Shown here in pieces: positions 1-7,879 of a stretch of DNA of 61,312 nt (positions are counted from its first letter, which is position 1; the number at the start of each line of letters is the position of its first letter). The notes below the pieces were generated by a model. It saw only the letters and a list, made by a program, of their open reading frames with translations. It was not told the DNA's origin and made no database searches. Source of the stretch: Anaerolineae bacterium (GTDB lineage Bacteria; Chloroflexota; Anaerolineae; B4-G1; DUEL01); assembly GCA_016931695.1 (NCBI GenBank), contig JAFGEI010000162.1, positions 1 to 61,312 of the forward strand. The letters are read 5' to 3'. The translations under genes and the position numbers were made by a program.

Positions 1-11
1 CTATGGCCTCT

Positions 12-40
12 TTGTGGTCGATGCCTGGCCCGTCTATAGT
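12..40 (+). promoter_or_regulatory. Candidate promoter for the nitroreductase gene
   Basis: TTGTGG at 12-17 and TATAGT at 35-40 are separated by 17 bp. The -10 matches the consensus at five of six positions and the -35 at only three. Transcription would start near 47, about 45 nt before the start codon. The weak -35 keeps this tentative. Confidence 0.35.
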
Positions 41-91
41 GTACCGCGAACTGCCCCTTCCCACATAATGCATGATACTAGGAGGATGGAG

Positions 92-604
92 ATGGATTTT
101 CTGGAACTGGTAAAACGGCGGTACAGCGTGCGGGCGTACAAGCCGGACCGGGTGGAGGAAGAGACTTTACAGCGGGTTCTGGAAGCGGCGCGTCTGGCGC
201 CGACGGCGGCCAACCGGCAGCCTGTTCGGCTCATTCTCGTTTCCACGGCCGGGCGGGAGGCAGCGTTGCGGCGCATCTATGACCGCGATTGGTTCGTGCA
301 GGCGCCTCTGGTCGTCTGCGCCTGCGCCGTGCTGGCCGAAGGTTGGGTCCGCCAGTACGACGGCAAGAACTATGCCATAGTTGACGTCGCCATTGTGGTC
401 GATCACTTGACCCTGGCGGCGGCCGAACTGGGACTGGGGACGTGCTGGGTCGGGGCTTTCGACCCGCAGGCAGCGCGCCAGGTGCTCGGCCTGCCGGACG
501 ACGTGGAGCCGGTTGCCTTTACCCCGCTGGGCTACCCGGCGGATCAACCCCGGCCCAAGCAGCGCAAGGCGATGGACGAGTTCGTGCGCTACGACGGCTG
601 GTAG
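92..604 (+). CDS. Nitroreductase family FMN-dependent oxidoreductase
   Basis: The 170-residue protein belongs to the nitroreductase fold, FMN enzymes that use NAD(P)H to reduce nitro groups, quinones or similar acceptors in the cytoplasm. The N-terminus has the family hallmark RRYSVRAYK followed by AARLAPTAANRQP, which forms the FMN phosphate and ring site. A later GLGTCWVGAFD segment and the LGYPAD loop near the C-terminus are also typical. The start at 92 is chosen because AGGAGG lies at 80-85; an in-frame ATG at 86 is too close to that site. The physiological substrate cannot be read from the sequence. The next gene starts about 105 bp downstream on the same strand, so co-transcription is possible. 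Confidence 0.9.
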   Translation: MDFLELVKRRYSVRAYKPDRVEEETLQRVLEAARLAPTAANRQPVRLILVSTAGREAALRRIYDRDWFVQAPLVVCACAVLAEGWVRQYDGKNYAIVDVAIVVDHLTLAAAELGLGTCWVGAFDPQAARQVLGLPDDVEPVAFTPLGYPADQPRPKQRKAMDEFVRYDGW

Positions 605-709
605 GTTGGCGTGCAGACGCCCCGGCTGCGCGAGATTGCCCGCGGCGTAGGGCACTTTGCCCCGCCGGATTGCCGATGCAGCGGCGGCCCGACCGTTCAG
701 GAGGGAACA

Positions 710-1675
710 GTGGATCAAGCTTTTCAATCCGCGGCCTATGGCGGCGCGGGGTGGTCGCCGCGAACCAAGTCCCTGCGCCAAGAGATCGGGCGGCTGTGGG
801 GCAACTGCGGGCTCGACAGCGAGTGGGCAACGCTCAAAGCGGTCCTGCTGCACCGGCCGGGCGCCGAGTTCGACGCCATCACCGATCCGAACGCGGCGCA
901 GATGCTGGCCCCGCTCGATCTCGAGCGGGCGCAGCGTCAGCACGACGACCTGGCCCATGCCTACCGCGACGCCAATGTCGTCGTCCACTACGTGGAGCCG
1001 GACCAGGAGCCATCGCCCAACCTGATGTTTGTCGCCGACCTGATGTTCATGACTCCCGAAGGGGCAGTCGTCGCCCGCCCTGCCTCGACCGTGCGCGCGG
1101 GGGAGGAGCGGTTTGTCGCCCGCCGGCTGGCGGACTTGGGGATTCCGATCCTGCGCAGCGTGCGCGGGCAGGGGACGTTCGAGGGGGCGGATGCCATATG
1201 GATCGACGCCCGGGCCGCTTTCGTGGCGACGGGCCTGCGCACCAACCAGGAGGGCGCGGCGCAGGTGGCGGCGTCGCTGCAGGAGCTGGGGGTCGAGACC
1301 GTCCACGTTGGCTTGCCCTACGGGTCGATGCACCTGATGGGAGAGCTGCGCTTTGTCGACCGGGACCTGGCGCTGGCATGGCCAGGGCGGGTGCCCTACG
1401 CCGCCGTCGCGGCACTGCGGCAGCGCGGCTGCACCGTCCACACGATCCCCGACGAGCAGGAGGCCCGCCAGGGGTCGGCGCTCAATTTTGTCACCCTGGG
1501 ACCGCGGCGGATCCTGATGCCGGCCGGCAATCCGCTCACCCAGGCTTTCTACGAGCGCCTGGGGATTACCTGCTGCGTTGTCGAGATCGACGAGCTGCGC
1601 CAGGCCGCCGGCGGCATCGCCTGTATGAGCGCTGTGTTGGAACGGGAAATGGTTGGGGCAGGAGGTGAAGCATGA
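710..1675 (+). CDS. Arginine deiminase-superfamily hydrolase or amidinotransferase (DDAH-like)
   Basis: The 321-residue protein has the guanidino-group-modifying fold shared by dimethylarginine dimethylaminohydrolase, arginine deiminase and amidinotransferases, which work through a Cys-His-Glu/Asp triad. Visible motifs are LLHRPG near the N-terminus, GTFEGAD (the acidic substrate-binding motif), GSMHLMGELR with the probable catalytic His, and GGIACMS at the C-terminus with the nucleophilic Cys. The GTG start at 710 follows CAGGAGGGA; an upstream in-frame start at 611 lacks a ribosome site and would add a non-conserved tail. The last codons overlap the next gene by ATGA, indicating translational coupling. 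The substrate may be arginine, a methylarginine or another guanidino or ureido compound; sequence alone does not decide. Confidence 0.82.
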   Translation: MDQAFQSAAYGGAGWSPRTKSLRQEIGRLWGNCGLDSEWATLKAVLLHRPGAEFDAITDPNAAQMLAPLDLERAQRQHDDLAHAYRDANVVVHYVEPDQEPSPNLMFVADLMFMTPEGAVVARPASTVRAGEERFVARRLADLGIPILRSVRGQGTFEGADAIWIDARAAFVATGLRTNQEGAAQVAASLQELGVETVHVGLPYGSMHLMGELRFVDRDLALAWPGRVPYAAVAALRQRGCTVHTIPDEQEARQGSALNFVTLGPRRILMPAGNPLTQAFYERLGITCCVVEIDELRQAAGGIACMSAVLEREMVGAGGEA

Positions 1676-2661
1676 GCGGGCGTGACCGTCTCGGCGCCGA
1701 TCCGCTCTCGTGGCTGCTGGAGCCCGACGCCGATAATCCGGGCGTGCGCTATTTCGCGCTGCGGGACCTGTCGGGCTGCCCGGCGGACGCTGCCGAGCTG
1801 CGCCAGGCGCGGGCCTCCGTCATGTCGACCGGGCCGGTGCCCGCTATCCTCGACGCCCAGTACCCCCAGGGGTATTGGGTCAAACCGGGCAGCGGCTACT
1901 CGCCCAAGTATCGCTCCACGGTCTGGCAGATCATCTTTCTGGCCGAGCTGGGCGCCGATCCGGCCGACGGACGGGTGCGGGCGGGTTGTGACTATCTCTT
2001 GGCGCACAGCATGGCCGCCAATGGCGCCTTTTCTTGCTACGCCAAGCCGACGCCCAGCGGTTCCTTTACCTGCCTGAACGGCAATTTGCTCCACGCCCTG
2101 TTGCGCCTGGGATACGGCGACGACCCGCGCGTGCAGGCGGCGCTCGATTGGCTGGCCCGGGCGATCACCGGTGGGATTGACTATCTCGAGTCGGGCACCT
2201 GCGGCCCCGACTTTGCCTGCCGCGCCAACGACGGCCTCCCCTGTGGCTGGGGGGCGGTCAAGGGGATGAGGGCGCTGCTCGCCGTTCCGCCGGGCCAGCG
2301 CAGCACGTCGATCACGGCGGCGATGGAGCGGGGAGCGGCGTTTTTGCTCAGCCGCGACCCCGCCGCAGCGGATTACCCCTATTCTCAACGCGTCAGTTCG
2401 ACCTGGTTCAAGCTCGGCTTCCCGCTCACTTATTGGAGCGACGTCCTGGAGCTGGTTGCGGTCCTGGTCGATCTGGGCTTTGGCGGCGATCCCCGGCTGG
2501 TGGGCGCCGTGCAGTGGGTGATGGAGCGGCGGGACGAGCAGGGGCGGTGGAAACTGGAGAACGGCATCAACGGCAAGATGTGGGCCGACGTCGAGCGGAA
2601 AAACCGGCCCAGCAAGTGGGTAACCCTGCGCGCGCTCCGGATGCTCAAGGGGTTGGAGTAG
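1672..2661 (+). CDS. Alpha/alpha-toroid (prenyltransferase/squalene-cyclase repeat-like) protein
   Basis: The 329-residue protein is cytosolic in appearance, with no signal peptide. It repeats a pattern of paired helices ending in Gly-rich turns: GCDYLLAHSMAANGAF, NLLHALLRLGYGDDPRV, WLARAITGGIDYL and DEQGRWKLEN. This resembles the toroidal repeat fold of squalene cyclases and prenyltransferase beta subunits. No DxDD protonation motif is visible, so cyclase activity is not supported. The ATG overlaps the stop of the deiminase-like gene (ATGA), so the two are probably made together. The 3' end overlaps a convergent gene by 17 bp. Function is unknown. Confidence 0.7.
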   Translation: MSGRDRLGADPLSWLLEPDADNPGVRYFALRDLSGCPADAAELRQARASVMSTGPVPAILDAQYPQGYWVKPGSGYSPKYRSTVWQIIFLAELGADPADGRVRAGCDYLLAHSMAANGAFSCYAKPTPSGSFTCLNGNLLHALLRLGYGDDPRVQAALDWLARAITGGIDYLESGTCGPDFACRANDGLPCGWGAVKGMRALLAVPPGQRSTSITAAMERGAAFLLSRDPAAADYPYSQRVSSTWFKLGFPLTYWSDVLELVAVLVDLGFGGDPRLVGAVQWVMERRDEQGRWKLENGINGKMWADVERKNRPSKWVTLRALRMLKGLE

Positions 2662-3538
2662 GGGACGGAATGTAATAGCGAATGCGGAAAGCGGCTTCCG
2701 CCTGCAGCGCGCCATCGACATAGAGCGAGACGGTGTAGGCGCCTCCGCTGAGCACGCTCCCGTCGGGGTCGAAATAGATCGCCCACTGGGTCCCCGCAGC
2801 GCCGTCCCGCGCCACGTCCCAGAGGTGGTTCTCGCGGGCGATTTCCTGCTCGTTGCGGCTCCACACCACGCTCCACTCCATGTCCTGCTGCACGCAGGCA
2901 TAGTCGAACACGGCATAGACGACCTTGGTGTTCCAGTCGAACTCGTTGCCGGTGAGGAGCGGTTCGCCGCTGCTTGACACCCCCAGGGCGATGGTCAGCC
3001 CGCTAAAGGCGGGGGAGGGCGGCTGGGCGGTCAGCGTCGGGGCCGCGGTTGGGGTGGGGGTCGGCGTGTTGGTGGCGGTAGGGGCAGGGGGAGATGTGGG
3101 GCTGGGAGGCAGTGTCGTCGTTGGCGGCGGCGTGAGTGTTGGCGGCGCCGCGGCGCGGCCGAGGGAAGAACTGGCCCGGGCGACCAACCCGGCGGCAATG
3201 ACCAAGGCCGCCGCCCCCACCAGGGCCCAGACCCAGGGTGGGATAACTGCGCGTGTCCCCGTCGCTGCCGGGAGAGTGGACCACCGTTCTTTGTCCGGCG
3301 GCAGCAGGTCGATCTTGGGCAGCTCTTGCCCGGCTTCCGACATGATGGTCGCCAGAAAGCGCATGTAGGCGCGCAGTTGGCTGCGTTCGCCGGGGTCGAT
3401 GATCCCCTCCCCGGCCAGCCGGATGTCGTTCATCAGGCTGTTGACGTCTTCCGGAAACGATTTGCCGCGTTCTTCGGTCAGGCCCTGGCTGACCAGGTCC
3501 CGGTAGCGCCGCTGCAGTGTGTCAAATATCTGGCTCAT
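2645..3538 (-). CDS. Single-pass membrane protein with Thr/Pro linker and extracytoplasmic domain, unknown function
   Basis: The 297-residue protein has a helical, charged N-terminal cytoplasmic region (about 1-95), one hydrophobic segment (PPWVWALVGAAALVIAAGLV, about 100-120), a low-complexity linker rich in Thr and Pro (about 130-170), and a C-terminal globular domain (about 175-290). The architecture predicts cytoplasmic N-terminus out to an exported C-terminal domain held off the membrane. The ATG is preceded by AGGAGAGG. The C-terminal domain has beta-rich segments around VYAVFDYACV and GGAYTVSLYVDG, perhaps an Ig-like fold. Similar linkers occur in the kinase at 5674-7668. I do not recognise the family. 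Confidence 0.72.
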   Translation of the reverse strand: MSQIFDTLQRRYRDLVSQGLTEERGKSFPEDVNSLMNDIRLAGEGIIDPGERSQLRAYMRFLATIMSEAGQELPKIDLLPPDKERWSTLPAATGTRAVIPPWVWALVGAAALVIAAGLVARASSSLGRAAAPPTLTPPPTTTLPPSPTSPPAPTATNTPTPTPTAAPTLTAQPPSPAFSGLTIALGVSSSGEPLLTGNEFDWNTKVVYAVFDYACVQQDMEWSVVWSRNEQEIARENHLWDVARDGAAGTQWAIYFDPDGSVLSGGAYTVSLYVDGALQAEAAFRIRYYIPSPTPTP

Positions 3539-3629
3539 GACAACCTCTCCTGCTGATCACAGTTGCATTGCAGGCGACGGCGCCCGCTTTCTGCCGTGGC
3601 AGAGCGTCCACTTTCGAGACGCGCCTTTG

Positions 3630-4040
3630 TCAAACAGCTTGTGCTTCTTCCAGCCGCGCTACGGTCAGGCGCAGGTCGCGTTCGATTTCTAGCAGCATGG
3701 CCTCTCCTGCCTGCTCTAGCGTCTCTGCCAGGTCGTCGAGCGCGGCGGCGTGAAATGTTTCGTCCAACAAATTGTTCTCCAATTCTTCGCGGAGTAAGCG
3801 GAGGCGGGTGGTTTGGCTCGAACAGGCTTTGTCGAGGAGGAAATCCAGTTGCTCCTGGCAGGGACGCCATAGCATCAACAACTGCCGCCGGCCTTCGGGT
3901 TCCTGTCCCCGCTTCCCTAGCGCGTGCAGGGTGGTGCGGAAAGGCGCCAGGGCGGATCGCAGGCGGATCAGCGAATGCAGGCAGTGGCTGGTGGTCTTGA
4001 GCTGGGTAACGATCTCGGCTGGCATTGCGCTCTCGGTCAT
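3630..4040 (-). CDS. Small helical protein of unknown function
   Basis: The predicted 136-residue cytoplasmic protein is almost entirely helical, with long charged stretches such as LRLLREELENNLLDE and LAETLEQAGEAMLLEIERD that could form a helical bundle or coiled coil. No catalytic motif or membrane segment is visible. Its ATG overlaps the stop of the TPR gene upstream (TCAT at 4037-4040 on the plus strand), so it is translationally coupled to that gene. A membrane-protein gene follows after about 90 bp. A longer frame on the same strand across the same region gives an Arg/Pro-rich translation and is rejected. Function unknown. Confidence 0.65.
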   Translation of the reverse strand: MTESAMPAEIVTQLKTTSHCLHSLIRLRSALAPFRTTLHALGKRGQEPEGRRQLLMLWRPCQEQLDFLLDKACSSQTTRLRLLREELENNLLDETFHAAALDDLAETLEQAGEAMLLEIERDLRLTVARLEEAQAV

Positions 4041-4480
4041 CTGCCACTTTTCCTTTCGTCATCTTGGAGTGCTCTCAGGTTGTCGATCTGCTGCCGGCTG
4101 ATCTCTTGCCACGTCGCGTCCTCGCCGTTGGCGACATAGCGCTGGAAATCGGCAATGGCGCCGTCGATATCGCCGGCAATCTGGCGGGCAAAGGCGCGCT
4201 GGAACCAGGTCTCTGAGCGCGTCGGATCGAGGGCAATGACCTGGTCCAGGTCCGATTGGGCCTGCAGGCCATCGGCCAGTTCCCGCCACAGCAGGACCCC
4301 GCGGTCGTACCGGGCCTGGATGAGCTGAGGGTTCAAGCGGAGTGCCTGGGCAAAATCCTGTACGGCGCGGCAGTGTTCCTGCACGTCTCCCTGGCGGTTG
4401 CCGACGTGACGGTGGGCCATTCCCCGCAGGTGGTAGAATCGAGCGGTCAGGCGGCGCCATAGTTTGGGCTGCAGTTTCAT
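4037..4480 (-). CDS. Tetratricopeptide-repeat protein
   Basis: The 147-residue protein has about three TPR units: [21 protein letters not shown], then [20 protein letters not shown], then [20 protein letters not shown] with a partial [15 protein letters not shown]. The pattern of a small residue, Ala, aromatic and the NP or DP turn is the TPR signature, implying a protein-protein scaffold. The start at 4480 lies immediately after a good minus-strand promoter (-10 at 4488-4493), so the mRNA may be leaderless; no Shine-Dalgarno is present. An upstream in-frame extension to 4579 would begin before the promoter. The following helical-protein gene overlaps it by 4 bp, suggesting a joint function. 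Confidence 0.8.
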   Translation of the reverse strand: MKLQPKLWRRLTARFYHLRGMAHRHVGNRQGDVQEHCRAVQDFAQALRLNPQLIQARYDRGVLLWRELADGLQAQSDLDQVIALDPTRSETWFQRAFARQIAGDIDGAIADFQRYVANGEDATWQEISRQQIDNLRALQDDERKSGR

Positions 4481-4487
4481 GGATATG

Positions 4488-4516
4488 ATTATATTCGACA
4501 CCCGGCAACTGGACAA
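4488..4516 (-). promoter_or_regulatory. Promoter for the TPR gene, overlapping the rpsT promoter
   Basis: Read on the minus strand, TTGTCC (4516-4511) and TATAAT (4493-4488) are 17 bp apart. Initiation would fall at about 4481-4482, directly next to the ATG at 4480, implying a leaderless transcript. The -35 overlaps that of the divergent rpsT promoter. Confidence 0.6.
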
Positions 4517-4538
4517 ATCGGCCGAAATGCGGTAAAAT
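4510..4538 (+). promoter_or_regulatory. Promoter for rpsT
   Basis: TGGACA at 4510-4515 and TAAAAT at 4533-4538 are spaced by 17 bp. Both hexamers match consensus at five of six positions. Transcription would begin near 4545, giving an rpsT leader of about 90 nt. The -35 shares bases with the minus-strand -35 of the TPR gene. Confidence 0.6.
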
Positions 4539-4633
4539 GCTTTTCTGTAAGCGCAGCAGCTCGGGCTGACCCCGCGCAAAAGCGGGGCGCGCTTTGCCAG
4601 TTTATTTGTATAGTTGGATGGGGAGGAGACAAG

Positions 4634-4906
4634 TTGGCCAACACAAAGTCAGCGATCAAGAACATTCGCAAGAGCCGCCGCAAGCAGGCGCGTAACCTGG
4701 CACACCGTAGCCGGGCGCGCACGGTGGTCAAAAAGGCCCGGCTGCTGATCACGGCGGGCAAGAAAGAAGAGGCGCTCCAGGCGCTGCGAGAAGCCCACCA
4801 GGTCCTGGACAAGACGGCGGCAAAGGGCATCATTCATCGCAATAACGCTGCCCGTCGCAAGTCTCGCCTGGCACGGATGTTTAACCAGCATTTTGCCGGC
4901 GAGTGA
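4634..4906 (+). CDS. rpsT: Small ribosomal subunit protein S20 (bS20)
   Basis: The 90-residue basic protein matches S20, a three-helix protein that binds the bottom of the 30S body on 16S rRNA. It begins [17 protein letters not shown], the conserved N-terminal RNA-binding helix, and contains the family segment [16 protein letters not shown]. Length is close to the usual 85-90. The TTG start at 4634 follows GGAGGAG at 4622-4628 and precedes the expected AN(T/I)KSA start. The gene is monocistronic: it has its own promoter and is followed by a strong intrinsic terminator at 4924. Confidence 0.97.
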   Translation: MANTKSAIKNIRKSRRKQARNLAHRSRARTVVKKARLLITAGKKEEALQALREAHQVLDKTAAKGIIHRNNAARRKSRLARMFNQHFAGE

Positions 4907-4923
4907 CGAACTGCGCGCACGAG

Positions 4924-4962
4924 ACGCACCGCTGTCTTTGGGTAGCGGTGCGTTTTGTGTTT
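4924..4962 (+). terminator. Intrinsic terminator after rpsT
   Basis: ACGCACCGCT (4924-4933) pairs perfectly with AGCGGTGCGT (4944-4953) across a 10-nt loop. The 3' arm runs into TTTTGTGTTTT. It lies 17 bp after the rpsT stop. Confidence 0.82.
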
Positions 4963-4983
4963 TGTCGCCACTTGTAGTATAGT
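4955..4983 (+). promoter_or_regulatory. Candidate promoter for the ACT-domain gene
   Basis: TTGTGT at 4955-4960 lies inside the T-rich tail of the rpsT terminator, and TATAGT at 4978-4983 follows after 17 bp. The predicted start is near 4990, about 66 nt before the gene. The -10 is good, the -35 partial. Confidence 0.42.
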
Positions 4984-5055
4984 GGAAGCTGAGCGGCGAC
5001 AATGTCGCGTTGCACCTAGCCCTTGTAGTTACTGGTGAGCTCGAAAGGATTGACG

Positions 5056-5517
5056 ATGGATGATTTACCGCCTGGTCTATTGCATGTCTTTGCCCAAACC
5101 CGCCTCTATACGGACGAAAATGCATACGTCATACTGAGCATTCCCTTGGAACAAGTCTATGAGGGGCTGGCTCTATTGGCCGAGTCCGTGCGACCCTTTT
5201 CGGCGGGGATCGTGGATAAGGACGAACTGACGTTGGTCCTGCCACAAGAGGTTTGGGAGACGGCTCGGGAAGCGCTCTCTGATGCTCAGGCGGATGAATA
5301 CCGCTTGATCACCCTGGACCTGCCGATGGAGCTGGGATTGGTGGGGTATATCGCAACACTGACCAACGTGCTGGCTGAGGCGGGGGTCAGTCTGCTCGTC
5401 TTTTCCGCCTATCAGCGCGACCACGTATTCGTGCCCGAGGCGGATTTTGCGCCGGCGTGGGAAGCGCTGAACCGCTTCATCGCGCTGTGCCAGGAACGAG
5501 AGGCGCGAGAAGGGTAA
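5056..5517 (+). CDS. ACT-domain protein (CASTOR-type ACT_7 family)
   Basis: The 153-residue protein has two ACT-like halves. The second (about residues 75-145) carries the pattern LGLVGYIATLTNVLAEAGVS followed by VFSAYQRDHVFV, typical of the ACT_7 family, in which tandem ACT domains bind small ligands such as amino acids. No enzymatic domain is attached, so it is probably a stand-alone sensor or regulatory subunit. The ATG at 5056 is preferred over a GTG seven codons upstream because AAAGG lies at a suitable distance before it and the conserved part begins soon after. The downstream kinase gene is 156 bp away; a link is not proven. Confidence 0.75.
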   Translation: MDDLPPGLLHVFAQTRLYTDENAYVILSIPLEQVYEGLALLAESVRPFSAGIVDKDELTLVLPQEVWETAREALSDAQADEYRLITLDLPMELGLVGYIATLTNVLAEAGVSLLVFSAYQRDHVFVPEADFAPAWEALNRFIALCQEREAREG

Positions 5518-5673
5518 TCGTCAAGCGATGGGAACGGGCCGCTCGCCTGACGCTCTTTTCCCCGGCCCGGGACCATCACTGTCCGCAGCCCCTCCATCCT
5601 CCTGCATCCTGGGCGCGCATCCAGGCAGGTGGGGCATCGCTCGCGCCAGGTCAAACAACTTGGGAGTTTAAGA

Positions 5674-7668
5674 TTGATCGGGGAAACAATCGGCAAATAC
5701 AAGATCGTCGAGCATCTGGGCAGCGGGGGCATGGCCGAGGTCTATAAGGCGCATCATCCCGGTCTGGACCGTTACGTAGCGATCAAGGTGCTCCATTCCT
5801 TTTTGGCCACTGAGCAGGATTTCCTCACGCGCTTCAAGCGGGAAGCAAAAGCGGTCGCCGCCCTCCGCCACCCCAATATCGTCCAGGTCTATGATTTTGA
5901 CCTGGACAAGGAACGGGACATCTATTACATGGTGATGGAGTTCCTGGAAGGCACGACCCTGAAAGTGCGGCTTCAAGAACTCGATCAAAAAGGGGAGCGG
6001 ATGTCCCTGGAAGAAGCGGTGCGGATCACCGAGGCGGTGGGAGAGGCATTGGCCTATGCCCACCAGCGGGGGATGGTCCACCGCGACGTCAAGCCGGCCA
6101 ACATCATGCTGACCGTCGATGGCGATCCGATCCTCACGGACTTTGGCATCGCCAAGATGGTCAGCGTTTCTGGTCTCACGGCCAGCGGGGCGATGATGGG
6201 CACGCCGGCCTACATCTCCCCCGAACAGGGATTGGGCCGCACCAGTGACGAGCGCTCGGACATCTATTCGTTGGGCGTCGTGTTTTACCAGCTGGTGACG
6301 GGGATTCTGCCCTTTGATGCCGACACGCCGATGGGGATCGTGATGAAGCACATCAGCGACCCCCTCCCGATGCCGACCGCCGTCGTCCCCGATCTGCCGC
6401 TAGGGCTGGAACGCGTGATTGCCCGGGTATTGGCGAAAAGCCCGGACCAGCGATACCAGACGGTCGCCGATTTTCTGGCCGACATTCGGCGCGCTGTGGC
6501 CGGCCAGGATATTACCCCGCCGCCAGCGGAATTGACCGTGGTATCGACCTCGCTGCAAGAGACGATTTCCGCTCCTCTACCCGGCTTTATATCCCCAGAA
6601 ACGCCCCCTCCGGCCGGGCCGCCTGCCGCTTCTCCCCGGCGCCGCATTCCCTGGCTGCCGATCCTGTTGGGCGGCGCGGCCCTGATGGCGGTGATTGTTT
6701 TGGGCGTCCTGGCGCTCGGGGTGGGGCAGTTTGGCTTTTTTCTCACTGACGCTACCCCATCCCCCCCGCTCGTCAGCAGCCCGGCTCCCGACCTGGCTGC
6801 CACCCGGCTGGCGGCGCTCGAAGCGACGATCTCGGCCCCGACGCCGACCGGCACCGCCTCGCCGGATCCCACGGCCACGCTTACCCCGACCCCTGTGCCG
6901 GACCTGACCGCTACTGCCCTGGCGCAGTGCGTGTACAGCATGGAAATCACGGACGACGTCGGGGTCTGGCCTTCCCCCCTGGCGCCGGGACGGTCTTTTA
7001 CCAAGCGCTGGACGGTCAAGAACAATGGCACTTGCCCCTGGCCGGACGACTGTCAGCTCGTCTTTGTCTCTGGCGAGCAGATGGGCGGCCCCGACGCGAT
7101 GGCGGTTCCCCCGCTGCAGGTCGACGAAGAATGGGAGATTCAACTGGACCTCGCGGCGCCTGGAGCAGACGGGACGTACAGCGGGGTCTGGCAGGTGCAG
7201 GATGCGGCGGGGAATGCCTTGGGGGATGACCTGGAGGTCGCCGTGCGGGTCGGCCCGACGCCGACGCCCCTCCCGCCGACGCCGACGCCGACGCCCGAGT
7301 TTACGCCCACGCCGCAGGAACCGCTGGGGATGTCGGTTCCTGCCTTTTCCGGCCCCTGCGTCATCGACGTCTGGGCAGGGACGTGGGGCGGCACCCTGGC
7401 CTGGTCGGTGTGGGGGGGGACAGGGCAGTTTTACTATTTTGTCGGCGGTGTCGGGGCGGATGCGGCGTTGCCCGGTCCAGCCTGGGAGTTTACGACTCAG
7501 ACCGGTCGTTCGATCCTGGTCAAATTCTTTACCACGTCGGCGCCCGCCAGCCTGCTGGCCCCACTTCCCGAAGGCTGTTGTGAGGGGGTAGAGGGACGGT
7601 GGGTAAGCCCGGAGGGGTACGAAGTGGTGTGGCGGTCGGTAAACTATAACCAGTCCAACTGCCCGTGA
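5674..7668 (+). CDS. PknB-type Ser/Thr protein kinase with exported NBR1-like FW domain
   Basis: The 664-residue protein begins with a complete eukaryotic-like kinase domain (about 1-280): GSGGMAEVYKA glycine loop, Lys38 in VAIKVL, Asp138 in HRDVKPAN, Asp156 in DFGIAK, and GTPAYISPEQ. A Pro-rich juxtamembrane region follows, then one membrane helix (about 325-352), a Thr/Pro linker, and a domain at about 419-525 with FTKRWTVKNNGTCPW, four spaced Trp residues and GVWQVQDAAGNALG. That pattern matches the FW (four-tryptophan, NBR1-like Ig) domain. A second Thr/Pro linker leads to a further beta-rich domain. The FW part should lie outside the membrane and could sense a surface or secreted ligand. 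The TTG start at 5674 follows GGGAG; a GTG at 5629 is possible. Confidence 0.9.
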   Translation: MIGETIGKYKIVEHLGSGGMAEVYKAHHPGLDRYVAIKVLHSFLATEQDFLTRFKREAKAVAALRHPNIVQVYDFDLDKERDIYYMVMEFLEGTTLKVRLQELDQKGERMSLEEAVRITEAVGEALAYAHQRGMVHRDVKPANIMLTVDGDPILTDFGIAKMVSVSGLTASGAMMGTPAYISPEQGLGRTSDERSDIYSLGVVFYQLVTGILPFDADTPMGIVMKHISDPLPMPTAVVPDLPLGLERVIARVLAKSPDQRYQTVADFLADIRRAVAGQDITPPPAELTVVSTSLQETISAPLPGFISPETPPPAGPPAASPRRRIPWLPILLGGAALMAVIVLGVLALGVGQFGFFLTDATPSPPLVSSPAPDLAATRLAALEATISAPTPTGTASPDPTATLTPTPVPDLTATALAQCVYSMEITDDVGVWPSPLAPGRSFTKRWTVKNNGTCPWPDDCQLVFVSGEQMGGPDAMAVPPLQVDEEWEIQLDLAAPGADGTYSGVWQVQDAAGNALGDDLEVAVRVGPTPTPLPPTPTPTPEFTPTPQEPLGMSVPAFSGPCVIDVWAGTWGGTLAWSVWGGTGQFYYFVGGVGADAALPGPAWEFTTQTGRSILVKFFTTSAPASLLAPLPEGCCEGVEGRWVSPEGYEVVWRSVNYNQSNCP

Positions 7669-7692
7669 GCGGCTCGAGCCCTCGCGGCTATC

Positions 7693-7721
7693 TGTAGTAG
7701 ACCCGCCGGGTCGTCTGCTAC
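7693..7721 (+). terminator. Weak hairpin after the kinase gene
   Basis: GTAG and CTAC arms with an imperfect inner stem around CCCGCCGGG form a possible hairpin 25 bp after the kinase stop. It is followed only by CCTTATT, so termination is uncertain. Confidence 0.3.
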
Positions 7722-7782
7722 CCTTATTCCGAACGAGACAGCGCATTTGTCTTCCCCATGCGTGATGCTCCCTGGCGGCGAG

Positions 7783-7811
7783 TTGTCAAAGCGGGCGGAT
7801 TGTGCTACATT
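7783..7811 (+). promoter_or_regulatory. Promoter for the BMP transporter operon
   Basis: TTGTCA at 7783-7788 and TACATT at 7806-7811 are 17 bp apart, and TGC directly before the -10 gives an extended -10. The start is expected near 7818, with a leader of about 60 nt to the ATG at 7880. Confidence 0.6.
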
Positions 7812-7879
7812 TGGAAGGGAACAACCTGCCGAACGCTGATGCGTTGCGGAGGAAACCACAAATCTCGAGGAGGTAGAAG

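Noticed and set aside
442-1668. Plus-strand frame of 408 codons overlapping the deiminase-like gene
   Set aside because: Gly/Arg/Ala-rich out-of-frame translation, without motif, in conflict with the gene at 710-1675.
3535-4062. Minus-strand frame of 175 codons across the helical-protein gene
   Set aside because: Arg/Pro-rich translation; the overlapping frame at 3630-4040 has a helical protein pattern and ATGA coupling to the TPR gene.
7255-7320. Thr/Pro-coding GACGCCGAC-like repeat considered as a CRISPR or tandem-repeat locus
   Set aside because: It is in-frame low-complexity linker coding within the kinase gene, without spacers. A similar linker is in the gene at 2645-3538.
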